Part shown: positions 55,446 to 64,000 of the stretch, piece after piece | How positions within the stretch are numbered: the first letter of the stretch is position 1 | Layout of the letters: every line of letters starts with the position of its first letter | Assembly: GCA_003635255.1 (NCBI GenBank) | Contig: PYJC01000086.1 | Location: 1 to 64,000, forward strand | Source: Candidatus Poribacteria bacterium | Lineage (GTDB): Bacteria; Poribacteria; WGA-4E; WGA-3G | Length of the DNA stretch: 64,000 bases | Reading direction: 5' to 3' | The notes under the pieces: generated by a model | Told to the model about the DNA's origin: nothing | The model's input: only the letters and a program-made list of their open reading frames with translations | Database searches by the model: none | Translations under genes and position numbers: made by a program

Positions 55446-55506
55446 TCTTATGTCTAATAGACGCATACTTTCTAATGAACCAGAAATAAATAAGGAGATA
55501 TTTTCA

Positions 55507-56118
55507 ATGAAAATGGATTTAGGACGGAATTTGCGGGGCTTTTGTATTGGAAGTCTTGTGATCTTATTACTCATCGGTTTTGCTGGAATTACGCAACCTA
55601 TGGGTATAATGAACTATGAAATTGACACCACACATTCAATGATAATTTTTCGCGCAAAACATAATGGCGTTAGCTACAATTACGGCAGATTTAACGAATT
55701 CACCGGCGAGATCATGATAAGCGCAGACCGTGTGATTGAGAGAACGGTGGAATTTGAGGTCAAGGCAGCAAGCATCGATACAGGAAATAAAAAGCGCGAT
55801 CAGCATCTCAGAAGTTCCGACTTCTTCAGCGCGAAGCAGTTTCCCCTCATCACTTTTAAAAGCACGGAAGTCAGTGAGAAAGAAGGGAAAGCGGATATAT
55901 TAGAGGTCACGGGCGACCTTGAGTTACACGGTGTTAAGAAGTCTATTACGGTGGATGCCCAAATTACGGGGCGCGCGAAAGGGAAAGATGGCGAATCGCT
56001 CATTGGATTTGAGAGCACCTTTACGATTAAGCGGAGCGAATTCGGCATGACTTACGGGATGGCATCCGTCAGCGACGACATCCAAATCACCGTTAGTGTT
56101 GAAGCGGTGCACAAATAG
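55507..56118 (+). CDS. YceI-like lipid-binding exported protein
   Basis: 203 residues from the ATG at 55507, with AAGGAGA upstream. A hydrophobic signal segment (~10-31, GFCIGSLVILLLIGFAGIT). The lipocalin-like YceI domain is clear: YEIDTTHSMIIFRAKHNGVSYNYGRF, DQHLRSSDFFSAKQFPLITFKST, TGDLELHGVKKSITVDAQ and FTIKRSEFGMTYGM. YceI proteins bind isoprenoid or other long lipid chains in the periplasm. The region 55446-55506 is leader only. Confidence 0.88.
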   Translation: MKMDLGRNLRGFCIGSLVILLLIGFAGITQPMGIMNYEIDTTHSMIIFRAKHNGVSYNYGRFNEFTGEIMISADRVIERTVEFEVKAASIDTGNKKRDQHLRSSDFFSAKQFPLITFKSTEVSEKEGKADILEVTGDLELHGVKKSITVDAQITGRAKGKDGESLIGFESTFTIKRSEFGMTYGMASVSDDIQITVSVEAVHK

Positions 56119-56191
56119 GTATATCCGTCTGACGAAACACAACCCGATACCTAATGCCGCGTTGCCATAAACACACAGAGGAATATCGGCG

Positions 56192-57094
56192 GTGTTAATA
56201 CTCAAACAACTGATTCTTGGCTTACTCTTACCGGCTGTTGTTGGCGGCGGAATTTTTATATTTGCAAAATCACTCGCCTGGAAAAAAGAAAGTGAGCAGA
56301 AGAAAGCCAGGCTTTCGGGATGGTTGGTTGCTGTTGCCCTGAGTGCTGGTTATACCGTTGGATATACCGGTTTAGAAGGTTTGCCTCCATTCCCGCCGCG
56401 GGAAGGCGTTCATTGGCTCTGCTATCTCTCCATCATCGGACTGATCTCAGGTGCTTTTTGGCATTCTTCGCGCTGGGGACGTTTGATCGTACAGATAGCA
56501 TTGTCAATCGTTATACCGCGATTGCTGCTGAATTCAGCGTTTAAGTATACGTGGGGACAGTTTGAAGGGATCATCTGGTGGATGTGCCTCGCCGTTGCGG
56601 TTTTTATTTTTTGGCATATCGTTCAGGAGAGTTTTACGATCTTGCCAGCTGGTGGTTCTAGTCCGTTTGTCTATTTTGGACTCTCCGGTGGCACTGCACT
56701 GGTTCTCGCGGTTTCGGGGAGTTTGCGGTTGGCACAGCATGCTGGCATTCTGGTAGCAATTTTCGCTGCGAGTTGGGTTATTACGTTTGTTCGACAGCGT
56801 TCCGACAACAACAAATGGCAGGTTTTTCCGCTCGGCGCATCACCGGTTGTAGCACTTTTACTTTTGGGCATCTGGATGAACGGTTATTTTTATGAAGAGG
56901 TCCCTGCGGCGAGTGCTATTCTGTTAGCAATCGCTTTGTTTTTAGCACCCGTTGGACGGATAGAAAAGATTCAGCGACTTGGTGCGAGGCGTTCCGCTAT
57001 TGTCCAGATATGTGTTATCGCGCTGCCTGTTGTTATCGCGATAGGCATTGCTGTTGCCCGCTCTGGTCTTTTTGGTGAAAGTAGCAGTTATTAA
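56192..57094 (+). CDS. Polytopic inner-membrane protein of unknown function
   Basis: 300 residues from a GTG with AGAGGAA upstream. About nine hydrophobic helices, e.g. LGLLLPAVVGGGIFIFA, LVAVALSAGYTVGYTG, HWLCYLSIIGLISGAFW, IIWWMCLAVAVFIFW. The charged segment WKKESEQKKAR after helix 1 is typical of a cytoplasmic loop. No family motif is recognised. It is 73 bp after the YceI gene. Confidence 0.65.
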   Translation: MLILKQLILGLLLPAVVGGGIFIFAKSLAWKKESEQKKARLSGWLVAVALSAGYTVGYTGLEGLPPFPPREGVHWLCYLSIIGLISGAFWHSSRWGRLIVQIALSIVIPRLLLNSAFKYTWGQFEGIIWWMCLAVAVFIFWHIVQESFTILPAGGSSPFVYFGLSGGTALVLAVSGSLRLAQHAGILVAIFAASWVITFVRQRSDNNKWQVFPLGASPVVALLLLGIWMNGYFYEEVPAASAILLAIALFLAPVGRIEKIQRLGARRSAIVQICVIALPVVIAIGIAVARSGLFGESSSY

Positions 57095-57354
57095 TATATG
57101 AACAAATGATTGGAGCAGCCTGTCTAACTTTCGGGCTAATTTTAGCACGAAACTGTCACCAAATTTGCCCCATTTCGTGCAATTAGATATAGGCATGCCC
57201 GATATTGTGCGTTTTTTCTATACATTCCGCAAAGGATCCTACTCATAAAGTGGCACCAAATTTGCTTCAGCATAAATAAATAGCATCATCTCCCAGAGAA
57301 AGAGACCCAATGATCTATCCTCTCCAGTACCGGACAGAGACCTTGGAGGTAAAC
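57095..57354. other. Intergenic region with paired 16-nt motif
   Basis: TGCCCCATTTCGTGCA (57166-57181) and TGCCCGATATTGTGCG (57196-57211), 30 bp apart, repeat the motif at 9132-9179 and 32426-32472. CACCAAATTTGC also occurs twice (57158-57169 and 57255-57266). The GGAGGT SD for the next gene is at 57345-57350. Confidence 0.6.
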
Positions 57355-60300
57355 ATGAGTTCGACACGTAGTATAAATTTAGGTGTAGTTTGCAAATCGA
57401 AACATCTTGTCAATAGTCTTTTCATAGTGCCTATACTTGGAATCCTGCTGCTTATTAACGGTTGCGTCAAGATGGAGGCGACTCGGAAAGCAGATTGGGA
57501 GACGCATTTCACAGATCTCCACTTTGTCAACCATAAACAGGGATGGATTGTCGGGGAGGGGGGTCTGATAGTTCATACGGCAGATGGTGGAAAAACGTGG
57601 AAGCAACAGGAAGTCGATACAACAGGTCCAGGGTTTCGCATAGAAGATCTGAAGTTAGATTTCAAGGCGGTTTATTTTACGAACACGAACTACGGCTGGG
57701 CAGTCGGCGATGAAGGTTTAGTTGCAACAACCGATGATGGCGGCAGACACTGGACATTGCAAAAGAGCGGTACCTCCGCGATGCTCCTTGATGTCTATTT
57801 TGCGAATTCAAAAGAGGGTTGGATTGTTGGCGAAGATTCGGATGTTCTTTACACCAAAAACGGCGGAAAAACGTGGCAACGCTACGAGTATGTTAGCGAA
57901 TTTATGCTGAACGGGGTCTGGTTCGTTAATAATTCACAGGGTTGGGTTGTCGGCACGCACGATAGAATTTTTCATACCAAAGACGGTGGTAAATCGTGGC
58001 GAGAGCAGAGTAACCGTTTTGAGGGTGAACGCGACCGGATGATCAATGATAACAAACAGGTCTTTTTCATCAGCGATAACGAAGGCTGGATCGTTGGCAG
58101 TGATGGTTCTATTTTTCACACGATGACCGGGGGTGTCAACTGGGAACGTCAAGACAGCCGTATTCCGCTGATTAACGGACACGTCCGAGATACGATTAAC
58201 AGCATCCATTTCACAGATGATAACTACGGGGTCGCCGTGGCGGATGTCGGTTTTATTACGCGTACCGAAGACGGTGGCGACAACTGGCAATTGATGGATA
58301 GCGGCACCGAAAACAATTTAACAGGCATTCAGTTTACGACCCCGACAGAAGCGTGGGCGGTTGGATGGTACGGTACGATTCTACACACAACGGATGCTGG
58401 GGCAACGTGGGAGATGACGAGCGGTACGACAGCGAACGATCTCCAGAATGTCCAGTTCACGGATGCCAACCGTGCGATCGCAGTCGGCAGGCGCGGCACG
58501 ATGGCGATGAGCAATGACGGCGGACAGACATGGAACGAAATTGAGACAGATATCTGGGACGGTATCTGGAACATCTATTTCGCGACCGACAAACATGGCT
58601 GGGCAGTCGGTGAGCGCGGGCTTATCGTTCATACCAACGATGGTGGCGCGAACTGGGAACGTCAGCGCGGTCCTTCGGCGTTTACGCTGCGTTCTGTTCA
58701 TTTTGTGAGTCCTGAAGTCGGCTGGATCGTTGGGGATCTCGGTACGATTATACATACGATTGATGGTGGTAAAACGTGGATGCCACAAACTGCGACAGGC
58801 GATTTTCTCTCCTTGATGCTAAAGGGTGTATTTTTCCTTGATGAAAAGAGAGGCTGGGCTATCGGATGGCCCGGCGTTTGCCTCGCGACAGAAGACGGTG
58901 GTTTGACATGGACGCAGCAGACGACCGGCACCTTCAATGAACTCTATGCTGTTTATTTTCCAGATGAAAATGTTGGGTGGATCGTTGGGCAATTCGGCGA
59001 GATTTTACACACGAAAAATGGCGGAAAGCGGTGGAATTTCCAGCGTAGCGGAACACAAGAAAATCTGAATAAACTCTATTTTGCCGATACTCGGCACGGC
59101 TTAATCGTTGGTGATAATGGTGTGATGCTTACCACTTTGAATGGTGGAAAGAAGTGGGAAATGCAGGAAAGTGGTACCGACAACGACCTTTACGGTCTGG
59201 CACTCTCGCCTGACGGTGTTGTTGCGGTTGGTAAGGGTGGGATTGCGATGCGGTACTCGGTTGAAGAGGCGCAATTGCCTGCCAAATTGCCGCCTGTCGC
59301 TGAAGAACCAGAGATCGTCACTGCCGAAGAAGAAACACCTGTTGCACCCGTCACCTATCATTGGGATATAATTCGTCAGGCGGCATGGCGCACCGACTTT
59401 TCGGATACCCATTTCGTGGATGCCCAGAATGGATGGGCAGTCGGGTCGGGTGGTGTCATCGCGCATACAACTGATGGCGGGAAGACGTGGCTACCGCAAC
59501 ATAGCGGTGTCAGCGAAAATTTGCGAGAAGTGGAATTCGTTGACGCAAAGCATGGCAGAATTCTTGGGTCTGGTGTCTTGCTACAGACTGAAAACGGTGG
59601 TGAAACATGGCAGCCGATTCTTCAAGCAACCAAGCAAAATCTGCCTCGTGCGAGTAATATGTACTTCTTGAATGCTAAAGAGGGATGGCTCGGTGCGTCG
59701 ATCGGGCAGACCTTGCATACAACTGATGGCGGCCAGACGTGGAAAGTCCAAAGAACTGGAACAACAACCTCAAGCATTACCGATATTCATTTTATCAATA
59801 GTCAGGTCGGGTGGGCGGTCACGCCGCAACGCAGAGATGGCGGATTTATTCTCCACACCGTTGACGGCGGTGACTATTGGAAGATTCAGGCGAAAACGAA
59901 TCAACCGGGTATCGCTGTTCACTTTGCCGACGAAAATCGCGGCTGGGTGGTTCTCGGTAACGGGAACTCCTTATTGACTGAAGACGGCGGCGAGACGTGG
60001 AAATTAAGAACCACTTCGCAAAGCACACGGGGCTTGCGACGTGTCACTTTCCGCTCCGATACACAAGCATGGGGCATCGGCAGTGGTGGTGCGTATATCA
60101 CTGAGGATCAAGGGATAAATTGGCAGTCAATTCCTGTTGCCACAACAGCGGATATACTCGCTATGCGAAAAACCGAGCCATCAACACCTGAAACGTCCGA
60201 AGCAAAAGAATCGGAAGAAGCGGTTACGGAGGGACCGACGTTGACATACGACGAGACACCGGAGGCACTACAAAATCGGCTTCGGACAGAGAGACAACGT

Positions 60301-61437
60301 TCGGGACGTTTTGCCCCTGAAGGTGAACTTCCACCGAATGCCGAACGCGCGACCCCACCACCACAGCAACAACAGCCGCCACCGCCACCTGAACCCCAGA
60401 GACGGCGGCGACGCGGTGGACAGCGAGTCGCGAGTGTGTATTTCCTTGATGCGGAACACGCTTGGGCGGTTGGCAGTGCAGGCAGCATTTACTACTCCAC
60501 AAATGGTGGCAAAACATGGGAACGTCAACTCGGTGAACAAGAGCGCAACGATTTCCGAGAGGTTCTTTTCTACGATGATAAGATCGGCTGGATCGCGGGC
60601 GATGGTGGCGTGTTACTGGAAACGCAAGACGGTGGTCAGACATGGCGGAAGCTTCCGAGTCAAACGCGTCAGCGTCTCATCGGTGTACACTTTGCGAGTT
60701 TAGAACCGAAATGGGGCTGGGTAATGCAACGCGATGGCACGGTACTCTATACCACGGACGGCAATATTTGGACAGCAGGCGACACCCCTGAACGTCCACC
60801 CTTTATGGAAGGCGATGCGCCTGGCAGCTTCTCGCTAAACGATGTTAGTTTCGGCAAATTTTCTGAAGGCTGGGCGGTTGGTCAATTCGGAGATATTATC
60901 CACAACAAAGACGGGGGTCCTACATGGACACTGCAGCGGACGACTGCAAACGATAGGCTCACGAGTGTGGATATGAAATTCGCACCGCTCGGTTGGGCAG
61001 TCGGACAAGGTGGTGCCACGCAACGGACGATCAACGGTGGTCAATATTGGCGGATGCACGAAACCAAAACGAACTACGACCTCAGCTCAGTTACGTTTAT
61101 TACCAAGCGGAAAGGATGGGCAGCGGGTGAGGCTGGTATTGTCCTAAAGACAATCGATGGTGGGTTTACATGGGAACCCATATTAACCGGCGTTCCCAAG
61201 AATCTGCATGGTATCGTTGCGCACTCCGAAGAAGAAATCTATGCGGTCGGTGAGGAGGGCACAATTGTCCGCTCAACCGATGGTGGTGAAACGTGGGAGC
61301 AAGAACATACCGACATCGATAACAACCTGTATGTTATCACGCGTTCTAAGGACGGTAAGGCACTGTGGGTTGTTGGACAATGGGGTGTTGTCCTCCGCCG
61401 GAAGTTAGAGGCGCAGGAACGGATGTCAATGCGGTAG
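57355..61437 (+). CDS. Giant Ycf48/BNR-repeat lipoprotein
   Basis: 1360 residues from the ATG at 57355, GGAGGT five bases upstream. Lipoprotein-type signal: basic start, hydrophobic stretch and lipobox INGC with C37. The rest is tens of Ycf48-like repeats, each built as (a) GWAVGxxGxIxHTxDGGxTW and (b) a following strand with Q. These fold into beta propellers; the length allows about three or four. A Pro/Gln/Arg-rich linker (around residues 1000-1022) separates the last domain, and a shorter acidic linker lies near 640-660. Ycf48 proteins assist photosystem II assembly in phototrophs; here such a role is unlikely and a surface scaffold is inferred. Confidence 0.8.
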   Translation: MSSTRSINLGVVCKSKHLVNSLFIVPILGILLLINGCVKMEATRKADWETHFTDLHFVNHKQGWIVGEGGLIVHTADGGKTWKQQEVDTTGPGFRIEDLKLDFKAVYFTNTNYGWAVGDEGLVATTDDGGRHWTLQKSGTSAMLLDVYFANSKEGWIVGEDSDVLYTKNGGKTWQRYEYVSEFMLNGVWFVNNSQGWVVGTHDRIFHTKDGGKSWREQSNRFEGERDRMINDNKQVFFISDNEGWIVGSDGSIFHTMTGGVNWERQDSRIPLINGHVRDTINSIHFTDDNYGVAVADVGFITRTEDGGDNWQLMDSGTENNLTGIQFTTPTEAWAVGWYGTILHTTDAGATWEMTSGTTANDLQNVQFTDANRAIAVGRRGTMAMSNDGGQTWNEIETDIWDGIWNIYFATDKHGWAVGERGLIVHTNDGGANWERQRGPSAFTLRSVHFVSPEVGWIVGDLGTIIHTIDGGKTWMPQTATGDFLSLMLKGVFFLDEKRGWAIGWPGVCLATEDGGLTWTQQTTGTFNELYAVYFPDENVGWIVGQFGEILHTKNGGKRWNFQRSGTQENLNKLYFADTRHGLIVGDNGVMLTTLNGGKKWEMQESGTDNDLYGLALSPDGVVAVGKGGIAMRYSVEEAQLPAKLPPVAEEPEIVTAEEETPVAPVTYHWDIIRQAAWRTDFSDTHFVDAQNGWAVGSGGVIAHTTDGGKTWLPQHSGVSENLREVEFVDAKHGRILGSGVLLQTENGGETWQPILQATKQNLPRASNMYFLNAKEGWLGASIGQTLHTTDGGQTWKVQRTGTTTSSITDIHFINSQVGWAVTPQRRDGGFILHTVDGGDYWKIQAKTNQPGIAVHFADENRGWVVLGNGNSLLTEDGGETWKLRTTSQSTRGLRRVTFRSDTQAWGIGSGGAYITEDQGINWQSIPVATTADILAMRKTEPSTPETSEAKESEEAVTEGPTLTYDETPEALQNRLRTERQRSGRFAPEGELPPNAERATPPPQQQQPPPPPEPQRRRRRGGQRVASVYFLDAEHAWAVGSAGSIYYSTNGGKTWERQLGEQERNDFREVLFYDDKIGWIAGDGGVLLETQDGGQTWRKLPSQTRQRLIGVHFASLEPKWGWVMQRDGTVLYTTDGNIWTAGDTPERPPFMEGDAPGSFSLNDVSFGKFSEGWAVGQFGDIIHNKDGGPTWTLQRTTANDRLTSVDMKFAPLGWAVGQGGATQRTINGGQYWRMHETKTNYDLSSVTFITKRKGWAAGEAGIVLKTIDGGFTWEPILTGVPKNLHGIVAHSEEEIYAVGEEGTIVRSTDGGETWEQEHTDIDNNLYVITRSKDGKALWVVGQWGVVLRRKLEAQERMSMR

Positions 61438-61489
61438 ATTGTGCCGTGTTGTGCCATCGTATTAAACCGGTCATCGGTGGATAACAGGC

Positions 61490-61519
61490 TTGACAGACTC
61501 CAATCAGATATGCTATACT
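61490..61519 (+). promoter_or_regulatory. Promoter of the restriction-modification operon
   Basis: Perfect TTGACA (61490-61495), 18-bp spacer, TATACT (61514-61519). The ATG is at 61529, only 9 bases after the -10 box, so the message is essentially leaderless. Confidence 0.65.
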
Positions 61520-61528
61520 CTATGCATA

Positions 61529-62506
61529 ATGAGTAAATTTAACTTTATTGACCTCTTTGCTGGCATCGGTGGTATTCGGATTCCATTTGAGAAGTTAGGC
61601 GGAACGTGTGTATTTAGTTCTGAATGGGATAAACACGCCCAACAGACCTACGCGCATAACTTTGGTGAGACACCCGCTGGGGACATCACCAAAATTAACG
61701 AAGCCGATATCCCAGACCACGATATTTTATTGGCAGGTTTTCCGTGCCAACCCTTCAGCATTATTGGAGACAAGCAAGGTTTTGAAGATACACGCGGTAC
61801 ACTGTTTTTTGACATCGCTCGGATTTTGAAACAGCAGCAGCCAAGCGCGTTCCTCCTTGAAAATGTCAAGCAGCTGCTTACCCACGATAAAGGGCAAACC
61901 TTCGCGGTTATACAAGAACAATTGGCACGATTGGGTTATACCACTTATCATAAGGTATTGAACGCTCTCGATTTTGGATTGCCGCAAAAACGAGAACGGA
62001 TCTTTGTTGTCGGATTTCGTGAACCGTTAGCATTTGAGTTCCCAAAGCCTATCGGTGTATACAAACCTCTTTCAGAAGTACTAGAGCCTGACGAAGATAT
62101 TGAACCCAGTCTATTTGCGTCGGAGCGCATCCAACAGTCGCGACGTGAAAAGTGCAAAGGTACACCCTTTTTCCCCTCTATTTGGCATGAAAATAAGGGA
62201 GGCAACATTTCGGTTTTGCCTTTTTCATGTGCGTTAAGAGCCGGTGCCTCCTATAACTATCTGTTGGTGAACGGCGTTCGACGACTTTCCGGTAGGGAAA
62301 TGTTGCGCCTACAAGGCTTTCCTGAAAACTTCAAAATTGTAGGAAATATGATGCAGGTTAGAAAACAGACTGGAAATAGTGTGGCTATTCCTGTTGTTCA
62401 AGCTATTGCAGAGAAAATGTTACAGGCATTAGAACAACGTAAACCGATGATACAACCTGAAGAACAATTGCTTCTCTTTGAAAACAAAATCAACGCCTAT
62501 GCATAA
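61529..62506 (+). CDS. DNA (cytosine-5) methyltransferase of a HaeII-like system
   Basis: 325 residues from the ATG at 61529, no SD. Complete m5C methyltransferase: motif I FAGIGG (10-15), catalytic PCQPFS (P72-C73), ENV (111-113), QKRERI (153-158), and C-terminal motifs IX-X RRLSGREMLRLQGFP and GNSVAIPV. The target-recognition domain is short, between ~185 and 270. It is translationally coupled to the endonuclease gene: its TAA and the next ATG share one base. It methylates the restriction site to protect the host. Confidence 0.9.
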   Translation: MSKFNFIDLFAGIGGIRIPFEKLGGTCVFSSEWDKHAQQTYAHNFGETPAGDITKINEADIPDHDILLAGFPCQPFSIIGDKQGFEDTRGTLFFDIARILKQQQPSAFLLENVKQLLTHDKGQTFAVIQEQLARLGYTTYHKVLNALDFGLPQKRERIFVVGFREPLAFEFPKPIGVYKPLSEVLEPDEDIEPSLFASERIQQSRREKCKGTPFFPSIWHENKGGNISVLPFSCALRAGASYNYLLVNGVRRLSGREMLRLQGFPENFKIVGNMMQVRKQTGNSVAIPVVQAIAEKMLQALEQRKPMIQPEEQLLLFENKINAYA

Positions 62507-63558
62507 TGGACAATAAAACAGCCAAAGACCAACTTGACATTGTTATCAAAAAAGCCAGAGTCCACTTTTACAAACCAATACAAATTGCGGAGATACTTTA
62601 TAGAGACAGGATTGAGGGCGATATAGACCTGGGCGACTTGGAAACTTATCGAACGCCTTCAAGAAAATGGCGAGATGCGATTTCTCTCAGGTTTATTGGT
62701 CGGATCTCTACATCAAGCGCAAGGTATCAAGACGACCTTTTTAACGCTAACGCCACACCTCCAATAGTTTTATCGCAATTGGGGAAAATAAATAGAGACA
62801 GTAGCGGTGTGGTTGAAGCCTACATTTATACTGCTTTAAGAAATCGGCTCTCCCAAATGTCATCGGGTCTATCCATCGTCTTACAATCGGATAGCAACTC
62901 TTTTACACTCAGGAACTTCATAGATAGTTTTACACGGGATCCTGGACTCTCACGAAGTGTTGATAAAATCTTTGAGATTGTAGTTTATGCCTTATTTTCG
63001 ACGCTACTGGAAGTCCTTGACGTTAAAATAGGTGTACGAATTGAGAACATAAACAATACCGTTCTTAGCGAGTTTTCTGATTTCACAGAAAAGGTCCTGG
63101 GATTGTCCGAAGACACGCCAGAACTATACCAAGCAGCAAAGGTTTATAGGGTAGGTGTCACCAACGCCGCAGACAGAGGTCTTGATATGTGGGCTAACTT
63201 TGGGGTAGCCATTCAGATAAAGCACATATCTCTAACACCTACAACAATTGAGGACATAAGTAGTGCCATTTCAGCAGATCGGATAATTATCGTCTGCAAG
63301 GAATCTGAAAAAGATATCCTTGTATCTGTTCTACAACAATTTGGAAGTGCTAATCGAATTCAAAGCGTGATAACCGAAAATGAACTTGATGCATGGTACG
63401 AGAAAGCCTTGCGTGGACAGTCTTCCGAGTTAATTGGTAATAAAATATTACAAAGACTTGCAAACGAGATAAAAGTTGAGTTTCCATCAACCACCTCAGA
63501 ATTTGATGATTTCTTCAAAGAACGTGGCTATGATCGTCTATCGTTTGTTGATTTTTGA
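62506..63558 (+). CDS. HaeII-like type II restriction endonuclease
   Basis: 350 residues. The family call rests on the cognate position after a m5C methyltransferase and on NAADRGLDMWANFGVAIQIKH (residues 220-240), resembling the HaeII-family PD-(D/Q)xK core: D227 and Q237-x-K239. HaeII recognises RGCGCY; whether this enzyme does is not known. The TAATG overlap with the methyltransferase couples translation. Confidence 0.65.
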   Translation: MDNKTAKDQLDIVIKKARVHFYKPIQIAEILYRDRIEGDIDLGDLETYRTPSRKWRDAISLRFIGRISTSSARYQDDLFNANATPPIVLSQLGKINRDSSGVVEAYIYTALRNRLSQMSSGLSIVLQSDSNSFTLRNFIDSFTRDPGLSRSVDKIFEIVVYALFSTLLEVLDVKIGVRIENINNTVLSEFSDFTEKVLGLSEDTPELYQAAKVYRVGVTNAADRGLDMWANFGVAIQIKHISLTPTTIEDISSAISADRIIIVCKESEKDILVSVLQQFGSANRIQSVITENELDAWYEKALRGQSSELIGNKILQRLANEIKVEFPSTTSEFDDFFKERGYDRLSFVDF

Positions 63559-63593
63559 TAACCTCAGATTTGGTAAGTTCTGATGGAGAAAAA

Positions 63594-64000
63594 ATGCGTG
63601 AACGTAAATCTATTTTCGGTCCATCTAAAGACGAAATCTGGACGCAGATTGCTGCAGATATAGGCGGTGAGTTTATTGAGGGTGGCTTTTGGGGCAAGGA
63701 TGTTCTTATTTTTAAACACGGTGAGTGGCAGATTCTACTTGACACTTACACCGTTTCAACCGGAACAACCACTATCACATGCACTCGGATGCGCGCGCCG
63801 TTTATAAACAAGGACGGTCTCTATTTTAAGATATCTCGTGAAGGATTCTTCAGTTCCATCGGAAAGTTCTTTGGTATGCAGGACATCGAAATAGGGGATA
63901 CGTTTTTCGATAAGCAGTTTGTCATCAAAGGTAACGATCCAGAGAAAATCAAGTTGTTACTTGCTGATGATAGGATAAAGGAGTTGTGTCAAATACAGCC
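63594..64000 (+). CDS. Hypothetical protein, C-terminus beyond the window
   Basis: Reading from the ATG at 63594 (GGAG five bases upstream) gives 135 residues with no stop before the window end. Start MRERKSIFGPSKDEIWTQIAADIGG, then strands (FWGKDVLIFKHGEWQILLDTYT), TTTITCTRMRAPF, GLYFKISREGFFSSIGKFFG, and DKQFVIKGNDPEKIK. This pattern resembles a bacterial conserved family of unknown function often annotated only as hypothetical. It starts 35 bp after the endonuclease gene and may belong to the same transcript. Confidence 0.6.
   Translation, partial: MRERKSIFGPSKDEIWTQIAADIGGEFIEGGFWGKDVLIFKHGEWQILLDTYTVSTGTTTITCTRMRAPFINKDGLYFKISREGFFSSIGKFFGMQDIEIGDTFFDKQFVIKGNDPEKIKLLLADDRIKELCQIQ

Overview
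The window looks like a chromosomal stretch from a Candidatus Poribacteria-like or Planctomycetes-like bacterium. This is inferred from gene content, not from a marker gene. Supporting signs are: phytanoyl-CoA dioxygenase paralogues; several sulfatases; exported WD40 proteins that end in a dockerin-like segment plus an NYPNPFNPETW sorting/FlgD-like tail; a DUF1549/DUF1553 + DUF1501 + pre-peptidase-domain gene set with haem motifs; and intergenic spaces filled with dispersed palindromic and long inverted repeats. TGA, TAA and TAG are all used as stops. AGGAGG-type ribosome sites and TTGACA/TATAAT promoters are easy to recognise. I see no rRNA, tRNA or CRISPR array.

Layout. 1-1769: tail of an IS3-type transposase abutting a truncated nuclease-methyltransferase. 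1770-8877: small metabolic genes (amidohydrolase, Zn peptidase, VOC protein, SCP2 + PhyH pair, Ogt-type alkyltransferase, PLP lyase, TPR protein). 9230-14001: a complete AapJQMP-type amino-acid ABC transporter. 14035-14736: a DUF2283/toxin-like pair on the minus strand. 14908-16567: SDR and a second PhyH. 16620-18476: AAA ATPase plus DUF4276 TOPRIM-like protein, a plausible two-gene defence module. 18648-21661: tandem sulfatases, one with and one without a Tat signal. 21719-24372: an antitoxin with a nonsense-interrupted ParE/RelE-like toxin, a trypsin-like protease with TPRs, and an internally deleted Uma2 gene. 24537-28232: two IS200/IS605-type tnpB elements in inverted orientation around an archaeal-type pantoate kinase gene. 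28354-32328: membrane GATase-like protein, PfkB kinase, ABC ATPase. 32702-37847: two 14-blade exported WD40 proteins. 38011-52404 (all minus strand): tgt, PPC protein, DUF1501, DUF1549/1553 cytochrome, WD40, GATase-like protein, DNA methyltransferase, sulfatase, and a cytochrome-WD40 protein. 53471-57094: Cys-rich exported proteins, YceI, a membrane protein. 57355-61437: a very large Ycf48-type lipoprotein. 61529-63558: m5C methyltransferase plus HaeII-like endonuclease. 63594-64000: a partial gene.

The most striking observation is at 50806-52404. The cytochrome/WD40 protein stops at a TGA that falls exactly on the first Cys of a GMTCxxC heavy-metal-associated domain. The frame continues for a whole intact HMA domain. 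A perfect 6-bp hairpin with a GGC loop lies 23 nt after the TGA, as a bacterial SECIS should, and the next gene then begins 21 bp after the extended stop. This reads as an undescribed haem-WD40-HMA selenoprotein. Secondary points are the ATPase-TOPRIM pair, the pantoate kinase between tnpB elements, a paired 16-nt motif found upstream of three unlinked genes, a leaderless restriction-modification operon, and a series of decayed toxin/nuclease/methyltransferase genes.
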